Assembly (NCBI GenBank): GCA_051294375.1
Contig: CM119263.1
Span: forward strand, 26,759,525 to 26,823,524
Direction of reading: 5' to 3'
DNA length: 64,000 bases
DNA from: Paraspadella gotoi
Taxonomy: Eukaryota; Chaetognatha
The notes beneath the pieces were generated by a model, which was given only the letters and a program-made list of their open reading frames with translations, was not told the DNA's origin and did not search any database. Of the stretch, positions 57,110 to 64,000 are shown one piece after another (the first letter of the stretch is position 1; every line of letters begins with the position of its first letter). Made by a program: the position numbers and the translations under genes.

Positions 57110-57602
57110 TGAGACATTTTATTCTCGTTAGATAACCAAGCAAAAATCACAAATCAATTTCAATCTTTTATAAATTCAACCTTTCGCATCAAAACTCTGG
57201 CTTCTTCTCACAGTTGTCTTTCTCGTTTCATCATTCATTCATTATTCATTCATTCATTTCATTCATTCATTCCTTCATTCATTCATTCATTCATTCATTC
57301 ATTCATTCATTCATTCATTTCATTCATTTATTCTCATTCATTCATTCATTTATTTATTCTCATTCACAGTGCCTTTTTCTTCGTTTCTCCAAATTTTAAG
57401 TCATGCTTATTCTTTGCCACCTTAATTCATTCTTCGTTTTTCAGATAAATCCCTTTTCTCATCATCTTGTTTTTTCAAAATTAGACTCAGTTTTTCACTT
57501 TTTCTCTCTCTGAAACTCCCAAACTTTTCTCCCTCTCTACGTCACTCCTCTCTCTCTTTCTTTTCTCCCTCTATTCACTTTTTCCCTCTCTCTCTCTATT
57601 CT
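57110..57602 (+). repeat. Exact 493-bp repeat, first copy
   Basis: Identical to 63508-64000 with a constant offset of 6398 and no indel, from TGAGACATTTTATTCTCG to the window end. It includes the CATT array at about 57224-57345. The Phe/Ile/His-rich open frame is the CATT array. Confidence 0.93.
57224..57345. repeat. (CATT)n array with variants
   Basis: CATT/TTCA units with a few CATTT and CCTT variants. Repeated identically at about 63622-63743. Confidence 0.93.
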
Positions 57603-58060
57603 CTCTCTTATCAGTTCAACCTTCTTTTTTCATTTTCCACTTCCTTCTATATATCTCACCTTCTCTATTCTTTCTCTCCCCTTACCCTTTCCTCCTTTTC
57701 CTCCCTTTCCTCCCTTCCTTCCTTTCCTCCCTTTCCTTTTAAAACCTAAATATCTTCAATCATCGTTAGTGAGATTTTATATTCTTTCCGATTTCCCTTT
57801 TTTTTCTCTTTTTCTCTCCTATTCACTTCTTCATTTTTCCTTTTTGAAAAATCGAGGATTTTTCCTCCTCTGCGTTCTTAAGGCGCCTCATCGTTGTCTT
57901 CTTCTTATTCTTCATCGTCTTCGTCGTCTCATCGTTCTTCGTCGGTCCAATCGTCTTCGTCGTCATCGTCTTCGTCGTCATTCGTCTTTCGTCGTTCATT
58001 CGTCTTCGTCGTCATCGTCTTCGGCCACTTCGTCGTCTTCGTTGCCTCATCCCTAACAAC
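57603..58060. other. Pyrimidine-rich stretch with a GTC array
   Basis: CT/CCTT-rich sequence to about 57740, then TCGTCTTCGTCG units at about 57895-58040. No gene. Confidence 0.7.
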
Positions 58061-61000
58061 ATATCAAGCTAATATTGTTAATAATATTGTAACTGACCTT
58101 CTTGGTACTAGTGATATACTTTGTGATGTATTTATCTAATTCTCAGGCAAAATATACCCTTCTATAATGTCATCCTATATTTCAATTTTTTTTGTCATAT
58201 TTGTATTGAACTAAGTTCGTAGCAGGTGGCCTGTCGTTGACAACTAACTGGCCTGAGCTGATCCTTGCCGCTATCAAAACGATGAGGAATTCGAGTTGAG
58301 ATGGCGCGACGAGACGATGGCGCCTGGTTCAAGACGCTCAAGATGATGATTCTGACGCCAAAGTCGAAGCCCAGCACTTCTATCTAAAGTTGATGAGATT
58401 GGAGTTAGAAGTCCTGGCAAAGTAATAACAAAACATTTAATACACACTTCAGCAAAGTATATATAAAAGTTTAAAGAATTCCATCTTACTTGTTTCTGAA
58501 GCCAAAATTGAGAAAAAAGGTTGCTCTATCACAAGGATAAATCCACCAATCCAGCGATCACAAGGTTTCTTAAAAAAAGAAGTTTCCGAGATTATCTAAA
58601 AAAGCGGATTTCTATCTTTTAAAAAAGTAGTGGAAAACGCATTTGCCAAGACTGAACAAAACTGAGAGGTCCCACATCGATAGAAATCAAGGGCCTGAGC
58701 ATCTAAAAAAAACGGCGGGGAACCAATTCAGAAACAAGCCATGCGTAGCCACTCGGAAGCTGTACTTAAGTATATATTTACTATGATACAAATTAGAAAC
58801 CAAAGATGTCGCTGTGATGATCGCGGAAGAAATAGAATTTTCCTTGCGTAGTAAAAGTTAGAAATAAAGAGCACGGGTGTGAAAGAAGAGAAGTTTGGAT
58901 TTCCACGGTTATATATATGATAATGATTTGTAACACCCCCCGCTATCTCAGGCATGCCAACATGGGCAATACTGGGATTACCCGAGCATGTCTAGAAATA
59001 ATCATCAAATATTCCGGGCGCAGCGGGATGGAAAAGTTAGAGGAAGGAAAAAAAATTTTAAAGCTGAGTATGCAAAAAATGCGCCAGGGACTACTTGCTA
59101 AGCCTTAAATAAACTTTGCGATTCCATTAAAACAGGAACCGTCTTCCTCAAAAAGCCGACAAACGGAGAGACGAGCAACGGCGGCAGACGAAACTGACCG
59201 GCGCTAGCTCTCTTCCCACACGCAGTTGTACTTCAAGTCATGATGTTTGAAGACGAAACAGTGAGTACAAGACACGAATAAGATCAAAAATTGTACGAGA
59301 TGGTAAAAATACAATAGCCGTAATAATCAATTCTTCTGTGTCTGACTCAAAAAACAGGCTTCGAAGTTCGATTCGTAACGGAGTCGGGGTCACGTGTACA
59401 GCCGAAGATTAACCGCTCATCAGCCCCGCCTCAATCGGCGAAGCGCCGTGTTTACGGTTACCGAAGCGTACCAAACCTTGACTTGCGAAATAAAAAGGTA
59501 AATCCTGACTCGAACGGCGTGTTTCAGTACACCGTTAAACAACCATAATTAATACAAACAAAACGCTAAAAAACTGGACTTCTTTCTGACTCTTAAAACA
59601 ACTTGCCGCTAACTGAAAAAAAATGACCACAATGGAAAGATCCTAGAAATAAATTGACACAAAGGCAGGGGGGAATTGAGACGAATTGGCGAGCTAAATA
59701 ACATTCTAACTAACTGACTAACAAACATAGGAATTTCGGTTTACTAGCTTCGGGCAAGATTTACTAACCAAAATAACTAAATAATAAAGCAAAACAATAT
59801 AGGCCTTATTCGAAATCTAAAGTCGTTTTATAACTTGGACCCCGTGGGGCCGGACTTTAAAACCCGATATTTTTCCTTTAGGTCGGAGACGCGAAGACCG
59901 GTGTAACTGCACCCGGTGGCCGATCTTCGAGCCCGACTATGTTACACCCGCGACTTCCGAAAGTAAGCAAACTTAAAAGGAATGAAGCGTGAATATTAAT
60001 GGAAAGCCCGAATTATAAGGATAATACGCACCGCCGACCAAATCGAATTCTAAAAGAACCGAAAAGGTAAAAGAAAAAACAAAAGTTGTCGATCTTGTCC
60101 CCCCCCCCCCCTCCCCTGCGCTTAAAGCCGATATACACGCTTACCGAAATGCAATTTTTCCGCCCCACCGCAGGAACGACAATAGGATCTCGAAGTTAAT
60201 TTTCGGACGGCTAAGAACGAAATCAACCTTGACCTTCAATCGAACATGGCAGGCAAAAATGTGCCCTTTCATTTGGTCACGAACAACCTGAGCGCGAATA
60301 ACACAATCTCAAATATTCAAATTTTCCTTACCGCAGGTTGGCGCATCAGAGAAACGTCAAGCATTATCTCAGTCATGTCACAAGCATTTCTTCAAGCGGT
60401 CCCTCTACGATTCTCGATGAGGACCCCGGATACGAAAAGACCGAATCTTTGAAGATCTGCGTTATATTCGGACTCCTTACCAAAAAAAATGATTAGAGAC
60501 GCACAACCTACTACGACACAAAAAACCTTAGACTACTCCTACGGCGGAAAAAAATAGAAATTGAAAACAATCGAATTGTACTAAATACTTCGCCGTCGAA
60601 TCTTGTAAATTCTTCTTCTTCTTGAAATTGAAACTATTCTTGAAATAAAGCTGTGAAATACACTGAAAAACAAAATAATTAACATTCCTTATCTACCTTT
60701 AATGTCGTAGTAGGTGGGCAAAATTAAAAAATATTAGACTAGACCTAAAAAAAAACGAAATCAATACCTAAACAAAAACCCAAAAATTACGAAAAACCTA
60801 ATAATGCTAATCACTCTTAAAAACGTAATCAATCGTAAAATTGCGCTGAAGGAAGTTATTTTATTGGTTTTACCCTTACTTTTAAGCATCCGAATGCCGA
60901 AGCAACGAGATCAAGTATTTCGGCAAGCAAGGCAATACGACTACGGATGGGGCGAGACCCTCAAACCCTGCCAAAAAAGCTTAAGCAAAGCAATTAATAT

Positions 61001-62736
61001 GATAAACCTTCTCGTCGCTGGCCTCCCTACCCAGCACCCTGCCTAACTTTTTTAAGGGAGTAAAAACACAAAAAAGTTTGGGCGTTACAATATACCAAAC
61101 GAATACGAAACGATTTACTTGCCATCAAGAGAACCGCGTCGTAAACGTTCGATAGGGTAGTACTTAAAGGCTGTTTCGGGTAAATTTGTTCGACGCCAAG
61201 AAGGGCAAGGCGAAGCGTCAAACAAACAATTGATCGTTACGATTTAGAAAAAATATTTCGAAGTTCCCGGCCGGACTTTTCCCAAACCAATTCTGAGCGG
61301 AATCGCGGCTATACGTAAGGTAAGTCGCCCGCTAAGCGGCGCGCAGGGCAGACAGGTCTTGAACAGGCCGAGACCGTCCACTCCGAAAGCCTAAATTAAT
61401 GTGATATTTTAGCGTCGACTCGCCGAGGCTCCGTTCCGTCAGAGACATTTCGAAAGTCGAAGCAAAAAATTTATAAAAGCTTGAAAAAAACGTTAGGGGA
61501 AAATTTATGAATAATATAAACGATCCAAAGAAGTAATCTATATTATTCTTACCTACTCTAAATTTCGCCAATCTTCTCTGCAGCTACCAAAAATACAAAA
61601 GCTAAAAATAAAATACAAAAAATGTGGACAGATCGGGCGTTCCTATGCAGTGCGGGTGTGGCAAACCACCGCTCCGAAGATGTGGTTTCGTTCTTTCCGT
61701 TCTGTTCTGGTCGGGGAAGAAAACACGCTTTGGCGAGCCGTTGGTGTTTTGTCTCCTTCTCGCTTAACCAAGAAGCCTTGACCGTGACCAACTTCACCTT
61801 TTTCTCAAACGTCTACGAAAACCTGAAAAGAAAACTTAAAAATTACACTTTGGAAATTCATTGCGGGTTAGTAAACCTTATACTAAATAAATTCGAAAAA
61901 ATAAAATCCATTTGCTAATAAACGAACAAAGTTATTATTAAAAAATTTTTTCTAAATAAATACTAAATTATTTTCATATCGAAAAATGGTCGTACCCCCC
62001 CCGGCACGAACGGGAGAGGAACGAACCTGTTCGTACAAAAAGAAAAAAATTTTTCGAAAAAAAATTTAGCAAAAAAAAAAAAACGCCTAAGTCCCAAAAA
62101 ATACAACAAGGGAGAAAACTACGCGTTAGTTAATTTGTTAATGCTGTGGGAGAAAAAATTCCCCAGCGAAGCGCGAAAATCGCAAATTTCCCCCCCGAGC
62201 GTAAAGTTTACGAAAACCAGGGAAAAAAAGGCATGATGCGTTAATAACACTTTTCTCGGAGATTATCGAAGCCGCCCACGACGATTGAAAAGCTCGAGGT
62301 TAACTGTCGAAAACCAAACATACAAAAATAACTAAAAAACCTAAAAATAAAATATTTAACTAAAGCAAAAAAATAATGTTAAAAAAGCTAAAATTAAATA
62401 CTTAAAATTAAGAAAAACCGTAAAACACGCCAAATCAATCCCGGATTGGTCCGCCGCTACCAAGTCCCTCTACGGCCCGACGCGCCTTCGAGATCCAAAG
62501 CACCAACCCGTAATCGTCGTTCACGCATCGAGCGGTCCACCTTGAACCGGAAGGTCGTCGCACGCAGGCCGAAACCGAATATTGCGTGCATTCACACACG
62601 TGAGAAAATTTGGGGAAAGATTCGCACGCGTGGGAAAAAAATGGGTGTAATTTACGCTAGCCATCACGCATGCATCGAAAAATCGATGGCTGGAAAACCA
62701 ATTTATCGATTGAGTCAATATAACGCATCTCTCTCT
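58061..62736. other. SSR-poor island, no recognisable gene
   Basis: Nearly 4.7 kb with almost no microsatellites, A-rich on the plus strand. It has C-runs at about 58935, 60100 and 61995, and many short open frames without family resemblance (for example 58917-59108, 60804-61046 on plus; 61558-61797 on minus). A minus-strand frame ending near 61560 is followed by a GTAAGA-type donor, which is not enough for a gene call. I see no reverse transcriptase, transposase or RNA gene. Confidence 0.6.
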
Positions 62737-62761
62737 NNNNNNNNNNNNNNNNNNNNNNNNN
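62737..62761. other. Assembly spacer, exactly 25 N
   Basis: A 25-N placeholder after a short CT run. Confidence 0.97.
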
Positions 62762-63073
62762 AAATGTCTCAAGAAAAGCAGAAACGCTTTTATTGTATCA
62801 ATTGATGAGATATAAATATTAGAATGAATAGAGAAAGAAGGATTCTGACAAAATTTTTAATTTTCGGTACAAATAAAATAAAATCTGCTAAATTCGACGT
62901 CTGTGATTCGAAAAGGCGTTGAAGTCGTCCCAGCCGCCGCCGCCGCCGCCGCCGCAGCCCCAGTCATAACCGCAGCCGACGCAGCCGACGCCGCCCACCC
63001 AAAGTTCCGAAGATTGATTCGGACGTAAATAAACATGGCGACGTTAAAAACGTCAGAATCGCGTAAACGATCT
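62762..63073 (-). repeat. Left arm of a fold-back palindrome
   Basis: Reverse complement of 63198-63517. It includes AAATGTCTC at the outer end, a GCC array at 62933-62956 and GCGTAAACGATCT at the inner end. The arms differ by scattered indels. Confidence 0.9.
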
Positions 63074-63144
63074 CGTGGGGAGAGAGAGAGAAGGAGAGGA
63101 CGAGAGAGAGAGATGAGGAGTGAGAGAGAGAGAGAGAGAGAGAC

Positions 63145-63185
<41 letters not shown>

Positions 63186-63197
63186 AAGAGAGATAGA
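63074..63197. repeat. (GA)n tract at the palindrome centre
   Basis: Interrupted GA run of about 120 bp on which the fold-back is centred. Confidence 0.92.
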
Positions 63198-63517
63198 GAG
63201 ATCGTTTACGCGATTCTGTACGTTTTTTAACGTCGCCAGTTTATTACGTCCGGAATCAATCTTCGCGAACTTTGGTGATGGGCGGCGTCGCGCTGGCGTC
63301 GGCTGCGTTTATGACTGGGGCTGCGGCGCGGCGGCGCGGCGGCTGGCGACGACTTCAACGCCTTTCGAATCACAGACGTCGAATTTAGCAGATTTTATTG
63401 TATTTGTACCGAAAATTAAAAATTTTAGTCAGAATCCTTCTTTCTCTATTCATTCTAATATTTATATCTCATCAATTGAACAATTAAAAGCGTTTTCTGC
63501 TTTTCTTTGAGACATTT
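63198..63517 (+). repeat. Right arm of the fold-back palindrome
   Basis: Inverted copy of 62762-63073. Its outer end (GAGACATTT) passes directly into the exact repeat that starts at 63508. A Gly/Cys-rich reading on this strand (about 63280-63380) is discussed in the findings. Confidence 0.9.
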
Positions 63518-64000
63518 TATTCTCGTTAGATAACCAAGCAAAAATCACAAATCAATTTCAATCTTTTATAAATTCAACCTTTCGCATCAAAACTCTGGCT
63601 TCTTCTCACAGTTGTCTTTCTCGTTTCATCATTCATTCATTATTCATTCATTCATTTCATTCATTCATTCCTTCATTCATTCATTCATTCATTCATTCAT
63701 TCATTCATTCATTCATTTCATTCATTTATTCTCATTCATTCATTCATTTATTTATTCTCATTCACAGTGCCTTTTTCTTCGTTTCTCCAAATTTTAAGTC
63801 ATGCTTATTCTTTGCCACCTTAATTCATTCTTCGTTTTTCAGATAAATCCCTTTTCTCATCATCTTGTTTTTTCAAAATTAGACTCAGTTTTTCACTTTT
63901 TCTCTCTCTGAAACTCCCAAACTTTTCTCCCTCTCTACGTCACTCCTCTCTCTCTTTCTTTTCTCCCTCTATTCACTTTTTCCCTCTCTCTCTCTATTCT
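63508..64000 (+). repeat. Exact 493-bp repeat, second copy, cut by window end
   Basis: Identical to 57110-57602 and still matching at the last base of the window, so the repeat may extend further. Confidence 0.93.

Noticed and set aside
57224-57345. CRISPR-like regular array
   Set aside because: Simple tetranucleotide repeats without unique spacers, in a eukaryotic context. None of the arrays in the window has repeat-spacer structure.
57214-57399. 61-codon open frame rich in Phe, Ile, His and Ser
   Set aside because: It is the CATT microsatellite read in one frame, and is duplicated at 63612-63797 only because the DNA is duplicated.
61558-61797. 79-codon minus-strand frame followed by a GTAAGA donor
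   Set aside because: The stop codon precedes the donor, no partner exon is identifiable and the peptide is unrecognised.
62446-62805. Basic 119-codon open frame across a 25-N spacer
   Set aside because: It crosses a placeholder, so its frame is arbitrary there. The remaining peptide shows no domain.

Overview
This window looks like non-coding DNA from an animal nuclear genome, most likely an invertebrate. Evidence: one metazoan-type cytosolic sulfotransferase gene, very dense microsatellites ((CT)n/(GA)n, (CTTT)n, (AAT)n, (GAC)n/(GTC)n, (CATT)n), CpG-containing repeats that are not eroded, mostly AT-rich sequence, and no operons, Shine-Dalgarno sites or compact coding. The species cannot be named from the sequence. 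The only gene I can defend is the sulfotransferase (21708-22721, minus strand). Its 5' end is cut off by an assembly gap, and its PAPS-binding and catalytic motifs are unusual.

Layout. 1-4750: SSR-rich, no gene. 4751-7529: left arm of a ~2.8 kb inverted repeat holding a minisatellite and a cluster of four TGACGTCA sites. 7530-7554: 25-N spacer. 8797-8960 plus 12320-15086: the other arm, interrupted by a ~3.36 kb insertion (8961-12319) with ~330 bp direct terminal repeats and a 4-bp target duplication. The interior of the insertion is SSR-poor, T/G-rich and contains exon-like pieces. 15087-21707: SSR-rich, with a 36-bp minisatellite at 20344-20470. 21708-22721: sulfotransferase. 22747-31730: two- and threefold duplicated segments. 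31731-42813: SSRs, small palindromes, gaps and a second duplication (34.3-35.5 kb). 42972-55195: a ~6 kb tandem duplication. 57110-57602 and 63508-64000: an exact 493-bp repeat. 58061-62736: an SSR-poor island without recognisable genes. 62762-63517: a fold-back palindrome centred on a (GA)n tract.

The main structural pattern concerns the assembly. There are six spacers of exactly 25 N. Each is followed on its right by a copy of nearby sequence that is richer in single-base insertions and has broken microsatellites, while its partner copy is cleaner or carries longer N-runs exactly where the microsatellites sit. I read this as gap filling or extension with uncorrected long reads that failed to merge with the neighbouring contig. 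Most of the large duplications are therefore probably not real, although they do show what lies under some N-runs. Items that could be biological are the altered sulfotransferase active site, the insertion with its apparent empty site, the exon-like signals inside it, the CRE-like cluster, and a dispersed repeat carrying a 30-bp near-perfect palindrome. I found no convincing new multi-gene system.
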